Positions 27,852 to 36,727 of a stretch of 64,000 nt of DNA are shown piece after piece. This stretch comes from an uncultured Lachnospiraceae bacterium. Lineage in GTDB: Bacteria > Bacillota > Clostridia > Lachnospirales > Lachnospiraceae. A program made the position numbers and the translations under genes. A model generated the notes under the pieces. The model ran no database searches and was not told the DNA's origin. It saw nothing but the letters and a program-made list of their open reading frames with translations. The stretch is from assembly GCA_947652735.1 (NCBI GenBank), contig CANTEG010000001.1, positions 62,001 through 126,000 of the forward strand, read 5' to 3'. Positions within the stretch are counted from its first letter, which is position 1; the number at the start of each line of letters is the position of its first letter.

Positions 27852-28253
27852 ATGGAAATAATAATACATCTTTCCGGCAGACGTTTAGATACGGATTTTC
27901 AGTCTGCGGCAAATGAATATATCAAACGAGTATCTCCATTTTGCAGGATTAAACTTGCATTTCACAAAAAGCTTGATGGGATCTCCCCAAAGCAGGGTAC
28001 ATATGTTATAAACATAAATCCTGATGCCACTCTCATTGACTCACCATGTCTTGCCTCTGAAATAAACCGAATATGCGTAAACGGTTTTTCAAAAATTGAA
28101 ATTTTCGTGTCAAACACCTTTTGCCATGAAAATGCCGACAGTTCATATGCCCTTTCACGTCTTCATATGGATGAAGACCTTGCATGTGTCTGCCTGACAG
28201 AGCAAATTTACAGGGCATTCACAATCTTAAACAATATTACCTATCACAAATAA
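27852..28253 (+). CDS. RlmH-family paralogue with degenerate SAM-binding loop but intact C-terminal tail
   Basis: 133 residues from the ATG at 27852 (AGGG about nine bases upstream). It aligns with the SPOUT methyltransferase RlmH: N-terminal strand MEIIIHLSGRR with a helix ending in EYIKRVSPFCRIKL, a middle strand TYVININPD, and the C-terminal TEQIYRAFTILNNITYHK. That tail is nearly identical to the canonical EQxYRAxxI...YHK. It is shorter than the usual 159 residues because the segment between residues 35 and 50 is reduced. The glycine-rich loop FVIGGxxGL is replaced by FVSNTFCHEN, so SAM binding is doubtful. Its 3' end overlaps by 17 bases the convergent gene that keeps that loop. May be a pseudo-enzyme partner. 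Confidence 0.75.
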   Translation: MEIIIHLSGRRLDTDFQSAANEYIKRVSPFCRIKLAFHKKLDGISPKQGTYVININPDATLIDSPCLASEINRICVNGFSKIEIFVSNTFCHENADSSYALSRLHMDEDLACVCLTEQIYRAFTILNNITYHK

Positions 28254-28692
28254 AATCATACAGTCGTTCCAACAGCATAACCCTCATAAGCTGATGCGGA
28301 AATGTCATAGGCGAAAAGCTAAGCTTATAATCTGCACGTTTGATAACCTGTTCCGATAGTCCGAGAGACCCGCCTATTATAAATGTAATACAATCCGTTC
28401 TCTTTGCCTTGTTAAATATCCCCCGAAATGATCCCTGTTCTCCTGCCATGTTCCCGTCTATGCACAGTGCAACAACGAAGTCCGTGTTTTTTATTTTTTC
28501 CAGTATACGCCTGCCCTCTGTATCTTTGATTTTTTCAAACAGAGCTTCCTTTGCATTCTGCGGTATCGGCTCGTCAGGAATTTCAATCAGGTTAATATTT
28601 GTAACCGTTTTTATCTTTTTGACATACCAATCTATTTTTTCCCTGTAATATTCTTCTTTTACGGAACCTACTACAATTAAATTTATGAACAT
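28237..28692 (-). CDS. rlmH: 23S rRNA (pseudouridine-1915-N3)-methyltransferase RlmH-type, C-terminal tail truncated
   Basis: 151 residues; the canonical enzyme has 159. The start INLIVVGSVKEEYYREKI, the IEIPDEPIPQNA segment, the SAM-binding trefoil-knot loop FIIGGSLGLSEQV and LSFSPMTFPHQLMRVMLLE are all well conserved. After LLERLYDF the sequence ends ICDR, so the usual YRAxxIxxGxxYHK tail, which contributes to the active site, is missing. The convergent neighbour has exactly that tail but lacks the glycine loop. RlmH works as a homodimer with a composite active site, so the two products may form a heterodimer. That is inference. The catalytic competence of this subunit alone is in doubt. 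Confidence 0.85.
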   Translation of the reverse strand: MFINLIVVGSVKEEYYREKIDWYVKKIKTVTNINLIEIPDEPIPQNAKEALFEKIKDTEGRRILEKIKNTDFVVALCIDGNMAGEQGSFRGIFNKAKRTDCITFIIGGSLGLSEQVIKRADYKLSFSPMTFPHQLMRVMLLERLYDFICDR

Positions 28693-28804
28693 ATTTTTTT
28701 ATCCCTTTTTACATAATGTTGTTATTCTTGTCATAATTTGTTCATATTTTACGTTTATACTATGAGTATAGTTTTTTCATAAATCCTCTCTTTAAGTTTA
28801 TACA

Positions 28805-28842
28805 CGCTAAAAAAGTGCCGGTTACGCTATGCCGGCACTTTT
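28805..28842 (-). terminator. Intrinsic terminator downstream of putP
   Basis: An 11-bp stem (28811-28821 with 28832-28842), a 10-base loop, and a run of six T on the minus strand. It lies about 55 bases past the putP stop and closes the murE-putP operon. Confidence 0.8.
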
Positions 28843-28896
28843 ACTTTATATAGAAAACTTCGTTTCCTATTGGCACGGTTCCAGCGAACCTTGCTA

Positions 28897-30471
28897 TTAT
28901 ATATTCCCATTTTTAACGGCTTCAAATTCTTCTATTATATCCTCTGATACCGGCTTTGTAATAAGTGTAAATATAATTATAAATAAAAGGCTTACCGCAA
29001 AACCTACAAGCAGAGAGTAAACTCCTGTTGATTTTGCCAATGTCTGTCTTATAATTTCTTCTTTTCCCGTAACTTCATTGATAACGGTATCCTTAACAAT
29101 TTTTATATAATCCCATATAATAACCGTCGCTCCACCACTTATCATACCTGCGGCAGCTCCTGCAAGATTTGTCTTTTTCCAATAAAGGGACATAAGTATT
29201 GTCGGCCCGAATGCACTTCCAAGTCCCGCCCATGCATCTGATACAAGACCCATAATGCTTGAATTCGGATTCCACGCGATTGCATATGCTATAACAGCAA
29301 CAACAACAACTGTAACCCTTGCGATTATCAGTATCTGCTTATCCGTAAGCTTCTTGAAAAATACTCCCTTACACAAATCCTTTGCCACTGACGAGGATGC
29401 AACCAAAAGCTGTGAATCCGCAGTTGACATAATAGCGGCAAGGATTCCGCACAGCAGTATACCACCTATAAACGGAAGCGAAATATCATCCATAAAAAGC
29501 TTTTTAATCATTTCAATATACACATTCTCATTTGCACCATCTGCTGTGGAAAGCACCGTAGGATAGAGATATGCCCTTCCTATAACTCCAATAATACATG
29601 CAATGGCAAGTGAGAGAAGCACCCATACGATTGCAACTTTTCTTGATTTCCCAAGCTCCTTCTCATCCCTTACCGCCATAAATCTTACAAGTATATGCGG
29701 CATACCACAATATCCAAGCCCCCATGCAAGCTGTGATAAAATGCTTGTCACCGTGATAGGCTCTCCATTTTCATAGAATATGTTAAGAAATTCCCTTGCA
29801 CTTGTGTTAAGTCCGCTGTCAATCAAATTAGGGATAATATATCCGCTTCCCATAACCATAACCGCAACAATCGGAACAATAATGATACCCAAAAGCATCA
29901 TGGTTCCCTGAATAAAATCCGTTGTACACACGGCAAGGAATCCGCCTAGAAACGTATATATCAGTATAACGACAGCTCCAAGCGTAAGCGCCTGATGGTA
30001 GTCCATTTTAGTTACGGATGCAAACAGCTTACCGCCTGCCGCAAATGCTGACGCAGTATATACAAGGAAAAATATAACGATAACGATTGATGATACAGCC
30101 TTTAAAATATTGTTCTTATCCCTGAATCTGTTGCTTAAATATTCAGGTATTGTCATGGCATTTCCTGCCTTAATCGTATATCTTCTAAGTGGACCTGATA
30201 TAAACAGCCAGTTAAATACCGTACCTATAAAAAGTCCGATTGCTATCCATGCCTGATTTGCACCAAATGCATATATTGCACCCGGGAGTCCCATAAGCAG
30301 CCATCCACTCATGTCAGATGCCTGTGCTGAAAGTGCTGCAACCCAACCGCCCAGATTCCTTCCTCCGAGAAAATAATCGTCTGCATTTTTGTTTTTCTTT
30401 GCGTTTGCCGCACCTATTATTATCATGCCCAGCATGTAACAGGCAAATGCTGCTAAAATCCATTTTGTCAT
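28897..30471 (-). CDS. putP: Sodium/solute symporter, PutP-type (sodium:proline)
   Basis: 524 residues with 12-13 membrane helices. The start has DDYFLGGRNLGGWVAALSAQ followed by ASDMSGWLLMGLPGA, which carries the sodium-binding Ser/Asp residues of the SSS family. FLGGFLAVCTTDFIQGTMML and the later LWGLGYCGMPHIL-like segment also match PutP. It imports proline with sodium; the proline specificity is inferred from overall similarity. It follows thiN by one base and ends before an intrinsic terminator, so it appears to be the last gene of a long operon, an unusual site for a transporter. Confidence 0.85.
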   Translation of the reverse strand: MTKWILAAFACYMLGMIIIGAANAKKNKNADDYFLGGRNLGGWVAALSAQASDMSGWLLMGLPGAIYAFGANQAWIAIGLFIGTVFNWLFISGPLRRYTIKAGNAMTIPEYLSNRFRDKNNILKAVSSIVIVIFFLVYTASAFAAGGKLFASVTKMDYHQALTLGAVVILIYTFLGGFLAVCTTDFIQGTMMLLGIIIVPIVAVMVMGSGYIIPNLIDSGLNTSAREFLNIFYENGEPITVTSILSQLAWGLGYCGMPHILVRFMAVRDEKELGKSRKVAIVWVLLSLAIACIIGVIGRAYLYPTVLSTADGANENVYIEMIKKLFMDDISLPFIGGILLCGILAAIMSTADSQLLVASSSVAKDLCKGVFFKKLTDKQILIIARVTVVVVAVIAYAIAWNPNSSIMGLVSDAWAGLGSAFGPTILMSLYWKKTNLAGAAAGMISGGATVIIWDYIKIVKDTVINEVTGKEEIIRQTLAKSTGVYSLLVGFAVSLLFIIIFTLITKPVSEDIIEEFEAVKNGNI

Positions 30472-30472
30472 G

Positions 30473-31111
30473 TTAATCTTTTGACTCTATCGCTATCATA
30501 TACCCTTCATCTATAGAAATAAAGCCTTCCTCCTCCTTGATTTCATTGCTCACACCGATTGATTCCATTTTCCCAACGGTGACGTTATCTAATCCATATT
30601 TAAAGCCTTTTAAACATACACCCTTTACGGGTTCTGCAAAAGGAATAAATGACACATATTTCCCAAATTGCTGTTGCTTGCTGAAGGTGTAGGATTTGTC
30701 CACAATCTTTATCTTGTTTGTCTCATCAATAAGCTCTGCCTCTACCCCCTGCTTCCTGCAAAGTGCAAGCAACCCTATATTTGCAAGCATATGGTCTATT
30801 CTGCTTCCTGTTCCTCCAAGTATTGTGATAAGTTCAGGCTTATGCTTAAGGGCAGAAATTACAGCCACATGCATATCCGTAAAATCCTTTTCGGGATTCA
30901 ATAACGTTGTACTATCCCTGCCGATATATTTTTCTCTTGCAAAGTCAGACGCCGAGTCAAAGTCTCCCACAGCAGCATCCGCCATTATGCCCGCTTCAAT
31001 CAGTCTGTCAAGCCCGCCGTCCACGCCAATTATATGGTATTTTTTTTCGCTTACAATACTTTTTAAAAGCTCCGTACTTACCCTGCCGCCTGCAACTATT
31101 AAAACATTCAT
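30473..31111 (-). CDS. thiN: Thiamine diphosphokinase
   Basis: 212 residues with VDGGLDRLIEAGIMADAAVG, DFDSASDFAREKY, EKDFTDMHVAVISAL and ILGGTGSRIDHMLANIGLL, the conserved Asp, Lys and His motifs of ThiN. It phosphorylates thiamine to thiamine diphosphate. The gene order stk-rsgA-rpe-thiN is typical of Firmicutes. Start at the ATG near 31111, 14 bases after rpe. Confidence 0.93.
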   Translation of the reverse strand: MNVLIVAGGRVSTELLKSIVSEKKYHIIGVDGGLDRLIEAGIMADAAVGDFDSASDFAREKYIGRDSTTLLNPEKDFTDMHVAVISALKHKPELITILGGTGSRIDHMLANIGLLALCRKQGVEAELIDETNKIKIVDKSYTFSKQQQFGKYVSFIPFAEPVKGVCLKGFKYGLDNVTVGKMESIGVSNEIKEEEGFISIDEGYMIAIESKD

Positions 31112-31125
31112 ATTAAATATATATC

Positions 31126-31779
31126 CTAACTATTTATAAGCTCGTTAAGTGTCTTTACATTTTCCGCCTTATCACCGCTAAATACGGCAGAGCCTGCAAC
31201 AAGAACATTTGCTCCCGATGCAACGGCCTTTCTGATATTATCCTGATTAATTCCGCCATCTACCTGAATCAGTAATCCCGGATTTAATTCATCTGTAAGC
31301 CTTTTGACCTGCTTGAGCTTTTCCAATGCTTCAGGTATAAACTTCTGCCCGCCAAATCCCGGCTCCACGCTCATTACAAGCACCATGTCAACCTGAGAAA
31401 TGAATTCTTCTATGTCCGAAACGGGCGTATTCGGTTTAATTGCAATGCCGCACTTTGCTCCCTTACTCCGTATAATCTCTAAAGTTGTTTTTACATCAGT
31501 GCATGCCTCATAATGAATGGTTATCATTTCTCCGCCTGCTGATACAAAATCATCAATATATCTTATGGGTTCATCTATCATAAGATGGACATCAAAAAAT
31601 GCATCTGTAATTTCCCTGAAACATTTAATCACTGGTGCACCAAATGAAATGTTATGCACAAAGCTTCCATCCATAACATCAAGATGAAGCCATTTGGCAC
31701 CAGCATCGGTAACAGCTTTTATATCATCAGCAGCATGATTAAAATCCGCTGACAATAATGAAGGTGAAAGTATATTCAT
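31126..31779 (-). CDS. rpe: Ribulose-phosphate 3-epimerase
   Basis: 217 residues. LSPSLLSADFNHAADDIKAV, LHLDVMDGSFVHNISFG, VHLMIDEPIRYI, MSVEPGFGGQKFI and IQVDGGINQDNI match the TIM-barrel epimerase with its metal-binding His and Asp residues. It interconverts ribulose-5-phosphate and xylulose-5-phosphate. It starts one base after the rsgA stop. Confidence 0.97.
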   Translation of the reverse strand: MNILSPSLLSADFNHAADDIKAVTDAGAKWLHLDVMDGSFVHNISFGAPVIKCFREITDAFFDVHLMIDEPIRYIDDFVSAGGEMITIHYEACTDVKTTLEIIRSKGAKCGIAIKPNTPVSDIEEFISQVDMVLVMSVEPGFGGQKFIPEALEKLKQVKRLTDELNPGLLIQVDGGINQDNIRKAVASGANVLVAGSAVFSGDKAENVKTLNELINS

Positions 31780-31780
31780 A

Positions 31781-32671
31781 CTACCATTTCCTCCTATCCT
31801 TTATCTCATTGTACAAGTTTACATAATTTTCATACCGCAGTCTGCTTAAATTTCCTTCTTCCAATGCGGACTTTACACCACATTCCGGCTCATGGATATG
31901 AAGACAGCCGTTAAATCTGCACCCTGTACTGTAATTGTCAAATTCCCTATAGTAAGTTTTTAAATGTTCCGCCTCCATATCATCCACATAAAGGGAGCTG
32001 AAGCCGGGCGTGTCCATAATATAAGTGCCTGTATCAACACACATAAGCTCAGAATGTCTTGTTGTGTGTTTTCCTCTTTTTATTTTTTCGCTTATCGCGC
32101 CAGTAGCTGCCCCAGCGTCAGGCTTCAGACAGTTTAGTATGGAGGATTTCCCCACACCCGATGGTCCTGCAAGCACAGTCGTTTTTCCGTGTATCATTTC
32201 CCGCAGTTCGTCTAATCCCTGATTTTCATAAACGGAACTTATAATAACCTTATAACCCGCTGCCTCATAAGCATGAGCAGCAAGTACACCCATATCATCC
32301 TGTGAAATATCTGCTTTATTCAGACATATGACTGTATCGACATCCTGATTTGACATCATAATAAGAAATCTGTCCAACAGATTGAAGTTTGGTTTTGGCT
32401 GTGTCAGGGCAAAAATAATTACCGCCTGATCCACGTTGGTCACTGCTGGTCTTATCAGCGAATTAGACCTCTCGCATACGGCGGTTATATTACCGGTAAA
32501 TGTCTCCTTATCAACAATATCAATTTCAACATTATCCCCAACTGACGGTTTTATATTCTGATTTCGGAATACACCTCTTGCCTTGCACTCATATAATAAA
32601 TCATTATCTATATCATTGTGCAGGTGGACATAGTAAAATCCACCTACACCTTTCATAATCTTTCCCTGCAT
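31781..32671 (-). CDS. rsgA: Ribosome small-subunit-dependent GTPase A
   Basis: 296 residues: N-terminal OB fold (about 1-70), circularly permuted GTPase (CLNKADISQDD, then the P-loop VLAGPSGVGKSSILNCL, then DTPGFSSLYVDD) and a C-terminal zinc finger with CRFNGCLHIHEPECGV. RsgA checks 30S maturation. The PASTA kinase upstream is known to phosphorylate RsgA (CpgA) in Bacillus, matching this neighbourhood. It starts six bases after the kinase stop. Confidence 0.96.
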   Translation of the reverse strand: MQGKIMKGVGGFYYVHLHNDIDNDLLYECKARGVFRNQNIKPSVGDNVEIDIVDKETFTGNITAVCERSNSLIRPAVTNVDQAVIIFALTQPKPNFNLLDRFLIMMSNQDVDTVICLNKADISQDDMGVLAAHAYEAAGYKVIISSVYENQGLDELREMIHGKTTVLAGPSGVGKSSILNCLKPDAGAATGAISEKIKRGKHTTRHSELMCVDTGTYIMDTPGFSSLYVDDMEAEHLKTYYREFDNYSTGCRFNGCLHIHEPECGVKSALEEGNLSRLRYENYVNLYNEIKDRRKW

Positions 32672-32677
32672 AAGGCT

Positions 32678-34912
32678 CTATTCTTCCTCGTAGTTTACGC
32701 TGGCAACACTCTTTGTAAAGGAAGATGTAACATCATTGCCCGAACCATCTATACACTGTATATCCGCACTGCCATCCCTTGATGTCTGACCTGGAACAGA
32801 TGCACTTACGTCATAGGTCGTTCCTGATACTACAGTAATTGTCTTCTCTCCTGCATTAGAGCCATTGAAAAGAAGTCTTATTGTGATTGCCTGACCATCT
32901 AGTGCTTCATCATTGCATGTTACCGAACCTGATACCTTTGCCGTGTATGTTGTCTCTTTCGGTTCAGGACCGTCACTGATTGTAAAGCCAACAGTAGCTC
33001 CCTCCTGCACTGTTGAACCACTCTCAATATCCTGTGACATTACAAGACCCTCAGCAACCGTATCGCTATATGCATGCCTTACAGTTCCAGGTGTCAGTTT
33101 CTTTTCCTTGATGGCATTGATTGCCTCAGACTCATTCTTTCCTAACAGACTTGGAACCTCTACTTCTTTTACCTCCGAGCCGTTGCTTACCGTTATGGTT
33201 ACGGTTGAACCCTCTGCCGCCTTTGTATGTGCCTCAGGGCTTTGGGAAATAACCTTGTCTTCCTCCACATCGTCATCATAATCATAAGCATGAGAAACCT
33301 TAAAACCTGCTTCCGTCAAAACTGTCGTTGCCTGTTCGTCTGTATATCCCTTTACGTTAGGAACTTCAACTTCTTCCGCTCCTGAGCTTACCTTGATAAG
33401 AATTTCATCGTCTGCCGCTATTACCTTATCCTTATCAACGCTCTGGAAGAACACGTAGCCCTCCTGAACTTCCTGATTTTTCTCCTTTTCAACCTTTACA
33501 TTTGTAAAGCCCTCTCTCTCAAGAAGCTTAATAGCTGCATCCTCTGAATAGCCCAAAACGTCTAACATGACAAGTTCTTCTACTTTCTCAGTGCCTGTAT
33601 CACCAGTTGTCTTTTTATCTTTTTTACCAAACTTGAACCATCCGAGAAAGTTTCCAAGCACAAGCATAATTACAATTGCAATAACAACGGCAGTTGCGAT
33701 TCCTGCGGCAATTACCGCCTTACGAAGCTTCGGATCAATATCACCGTCCTCCTCGTATTCCTCCTCGTCGTCCTCATCATAATCCTGTACCTTTTTGAGA
33801 TTTCCTCTCTTTACCGGTTCAGGCGTTTCATATTCGTCCTCATACTCATCCTCCCAGTCATCCTCCTCAAGAAGCTGGGTCAGTCTCTGGTTATTGATAG
33901 GAGGTATCGGTGATATTCCGTTAATTTTGTTAACTTCACCTGATGTTCCAGGCATGCGTATTTCCTCCTGAAATGCATCCGCATTTTCATTCTTGTATGC
34001 ACTTCCGTCACGGATTGCCTGAACGTCCTCCTTTGTCCACTCCTGAGTCGGACTGTTTGTCACCGCCGTAGGGGCAACAACGATATCTATGTTAGGATTG
34101 TTTTGTACTCTCTTTAAATCTGCAATTAACGCACTTGCAGTCAGATATCTTCTTTCCGGCTTTTTCTGGGTGGCCTTAAGTATAACTTTTTCAAAGCTTG
34201 AATATATGTCAGGATAATACTGCCTTGGCGGTATCATTTCATTTTGTATGTGCATCAATGCAATTGTGACATTGTTATCCCCATCAAAAGGCACTCTGCC
34301 CGTAACCATTTCATACATGGTAATACCTAAGGAGTAAATATCACTTCTCTCATCACTGTATCCGCCTCTTGCCTGCTCAGGGGAAATGTAATGAACACTT
34401 CCGATTGCACCCGACGTAAGTGTATTTGGAGATGCTGCCTTTGCGATACCAAAGTCTGTAACCTTAATGTTGCCGTTTTTGGACACAATAATATTTTGAG
34501 GCTTAATATCCCTGTGTATTACATGACTTTCGTGGGCTGCCTCAAGACCGGATGCTATCTGCATAGATATATCTATGGCTCTGTCCATGGACAATCTTCC
34601 ATTTTGCTCAATATACTCCTTGAGTGTGATTCCATCCACAAGCTCCATAACGATAAAATAAAGTCCGTCATCATCATATACATCATATACATTTACTATA
34701 TTCGGATGTGATAATCCTGCTGAAGCCTGTGCCTCTATTTTGAACTTAGTGACAAAATTTTTGTCGTTACTGAACTCCGGCTTAAGCACCTTTATTGCAA
34801 CATTCCTGTTCAATCTATGGCATCTTGCCTTGTATACGATAGACATACCGCCAGCACCGACAACGTCCAATATCTCATATCTATCACACAACATCATTCC
34901 TGGTCTTAACAT
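32678..34912 (-). CDS. prkC: PASTA-domain serine/threonine kinase (PrkC/Stk type)
   Basis: 744 residues. Kinase domain 10-270 with glycine loop VGAGGMSIVYKA, K41, catalytic HRDIKPQN (D135) and DFG (D153); then a juxtamembrane acidic stretch (350-390), one membrane helix at about 399-421, and three PASTA repeats (446-509, 513-577, 583-648). Residues 655-740 form an extra Thr/Ser-rich, beta-like domain not found in the basic PrkC. PASTA repeats bind muropeptides or lipid II. The kinase pairs with the phosphatase upstream, and the known substrate families IreB and RsgA are also encoded in this window. The extracellular extra domain is of unknown role. Confidence 0.93.
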   Translation of the reverse strand: MLRPGMMLCDRYEILDVVGAGGMSIVYKARCHRLNRNVAIKVLKPEFSNDKNFVTKFKIEAQASAGLSHPNIVNVYDVYDDDGLYFIVMELVDGITLKEYIEQNGRLSMDRAIDISMQIASGLEAAHESHVIHRDIKPQNIIVSKNGNIKVTDFGIAKAASPNTLTSGAIGSVHYISPEQARGGYSDERSDIYSLGITMYEMVTGRVPFDGDNNVTIALMHIQNEMIPPRQYYPDIYSSFEKVILKATQKKPERRYLTASALIADLKRVQNNPNIDIVVAPTAVTNSPTQEWTKEDVQAIRDGSAYKNENADAFQEEIRMPGTSGEVNKINGISPIPPINNQRLTQLLEEDDWEDEYEDEYETPEPVKRGNLKKVQDYDEDDEEEYEEDGDIDPKLRKAVIAAGIATAVVIAIVIMLVLGNFLGWFKFGKKDKKTTGDTGTEKVEELVMLDVLGYSEDAAIKLLEREGFTNVKVEKEKNQEVQEGYVFFQSVDKDKVIAADDEILIKVSSGAEEVEVPNVKGYTDEQATTVLTEAGFKVSHAYDYDDDVEEDKVISQSPEAHTKAAEGSTVTITVSNGSEVKEVEVPSLLGKNESEAINAIKEKKLTPGTVRHAYSDTVAEGLVMSQDIESGSTVQEGATVGFTISDGPEPKETTYTAKVSGSVTCNDEALDGQAITIRLLFNGSNAGEKTITVVSGTTYDVSASVPGQTSRDGSADIQCIDGSGNDVTSSFTKSVASVNYEEE

Positions 34913-34963
34913 AAATTCTACACCTTTCTAATATGTCTCTCTGCCTGTGAGACATCTAATTTA

Positions 34964-35683
34964 TTACTCTTCTACCACAACTACAGATATGTTATCCGAG
35001 CCGCCATAGTAATTTGCCCTGTCAATTAATGCCTGAGTCATTTCTTTTAAGTCATCGTGTTCAACTACGATATCACGTATCTCATCGTCCTCAACCATAT
35101 TGGACAATCCGTCAGAGCAAAGTAAAAATCTTTCACCCTTATGAATATCAACCTCAAAGAAATCAGGAACAATTTCCTCCTTGGACCCCATCGCCTTTGT
35201 GATGATGTTTCTCTCAGGATGGTTTCTTCCTTTTTTTCTCTCAAGCTCACCGTTTCTGATAAGTTCTTCCACAAGCGAATGATCCATTGTAATTTGCTTT
35301 ATATCACTGTCTATGGCATAGAGCCTGCTGTCACCAATATTAGCCACATACAGCTTTCCGTCTAATGCAATCGCTGCCACCATTGTAGTACCCATACCCT
35401 GCAAATCAGGATCGTTTCCTGCTGCCTTGAATATCTCACTATTTGCGAACGCAATTGCCCGCTTCAAAATTGCAATCGGGTTTTCCAATGTGGAATCCTT
35501 TATAAAGTCAACGGTAATGTCTATTGCCATACGTGATGCCTTGTCTCCTGCCCGGTGTCCACCCATTCCGTCTGCAACTATATAAAGATTAGGCATCATT
35601 CCTATTGGTTTATCACTATAAAAAATACTGTCCTGATTATTGCTTCTCTTATTGCCTGTATCAGTTTTTCCGCATGATTTCAT
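34964..35683 (-). CDS. stp: PP2C-family serine/threonine phosphatase (Stp/PrpC)
   Basis: 239 residues. Signatures RSNNQDS, LYIVADGMGGHRAGDKAS (metal-binding Asp), ATMVAAI-type segment, LYVANIGDSRLYAI and GSDNISVVVVE define the PPM family. It reverses phosphorylation by the kinase encoded next. The start overlaps the rlmN stop by 23 bases. The gap of 51 bases to the kinase gene contains its ribosome site. Confidence 0.95.
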   Translation of the reverse strand: MKSCGKTDTGNKRSNNQDSIFYSDKPIGMMPNLYIVADGMGGHRAGDKASRMAIDITVDFIKDSTLENPIAILKRAIAFANSEIFKAAGNDPDLQGMGTTMVAAIALDGKLYVANIGDSRLYAIDSDIKQITMDHSLVEELIRNGELERKKGRNHPERNIITKAMGSKEEIVPDFFEVDIHKGERFLLCSDGLSNMVEDDEIRDIVVEHDDLKEMTQALIDRANYYGGSDNISVVVVEE

Positions 35684-36716
35684 CAGCTTCCTCCTGATTC
35701 TTTTTTATGTACTTACGTCTCAATTGTCCACAGGCAGCATCTATATCGCTACCCACACTCCTTCTTATAGTAACATTAATTGATTTTTTTTCAAGTGTTA
35801 ATTTAAATTTTTCGACAGAATTCTTGTCACTCCTACAATAATTTCTCTCAGATATGGGATTTACCGGAATTAAATTAACATGACAGTTTATTCCTTTGAG
35901 CAGCTTTGCCAGCTTTTCTGCCTGAACCACACTGTCATTTTCCCCTTTCACAAGACTATATTCAAATGTAAGTCTTCTTCCCGTTTTTTCAAAATAGTAT
36001 CGGCACGCATCCATAACCTCATCCAGATTATATTTTACGGCTATGGGCATAAGCTTCTGTCGTTCCTCATCCGCAGGTGCATGCAGCGACAGTGCAAATG
36101 TAATGGTAAACTTTTCATCTGCAAGCTTTTTTATCATCGGCACTATCCCGCAGCTTGAAACGGTTATGTTGCGCTGACTGATATTATATCCCCGTTCATC
36201 CGATATCAGACGAATAAATCTTACAAGGTTATCATAGTTGTCCAGCGGCTCACCTGTTCCCATCACAACAATGTTTGATATTTTTTCTCCTGTTGCCCGC
36301 ATGGACGCATATACCTGCTCGAGCATCTCAGATGCGGTAAGGTTTCTTATCAGTCCTCCGATTGTGGATGCACAGAATTTACATCCCATCCTGCATCCTG
36401 CCTGTGAGGATATACATATGGAATTTCCGTAATCATGCCTCATAAATACAGTCTCAATCATCTGGTTATCATAGAGCCTGTAAAGAAATTTTATTGTGCC
36501 GTCCGTTTTTGAGGTTTGGCGCATTTCCTCTTTTATGCAGACAAAATCATCTTCAAGGGCAGCAACCAGTGTTTTCGGAATATTTGTCATTTCACTTGGG
36601 GATGCAACATATTTTTTGTGCATCCACTCAAAAATTTGTTTGGCCCGAAATTGCGGCTGCCCCTTTTCCTTAACCCATTCATTCAATTCATCAAAATACA
36701 TTGATTTTATATCCAT
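35661..36716 (-). CDS. rlmN: 23S rRNA (adenine-2503-C2)/tRNA methyltransferase RlmN
   Basis: 351 residues from the ATG at 36716, which has GGAGG eight bases upstream; a longer in-frame start at 36743 does not. The radical-SAM motif CRMGCKFCAST is preceded by CISSQAGC. GEPLDNYDNLVRFI and the C-terminal catalytic segment SVGSDIDAACGQLRRKY are also present. It methylates A2503 in 23S rRNA and A37 in tRNA. Located between rsmB and stp, as in many Firmicutes. Confidence 0.96.
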   Translation of the reverse strand: MDIKSMYFDELNEWVKEKGQPQFRAKQIFEWMHKKYVASPSEMTNIPKTLVAALEDDFVCIKEEMRQTSKTDGTIKFLYRLYDNQMIETVFMRHDYGNSICISSQAGCRMGCKFCASTIGGLIRNLTASEMLEQVYASMRATGEKISNIVVMGTGEPLDNYDNLVRFIRLISDERGYNISQRNITVSSCGIVPMIKKLADEKFTITFALSLHAPADEERQKLMPIAVKYNLDEVMDACRYYFEKTGRRLTFEYSLVKGENDSVVQAEKLAKLLKGINCHVNLIPVNPISERNYCRSDKNSVEKFKLTLEKKSINVTIRRSVGSDIDAACGQLRRKYIKKNQEEADEIMRKN

Positions 36717-36727
36717 ATGTTCCTCCG

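Noticed and set aside
28756-28770. Inverted repeat TATACT-ATG-AGTATA between rlmH and putP
   Set aside because: Six-bp arms only, with no clear promoter at a suitable distance; could be chance in A/T-rich DNA.
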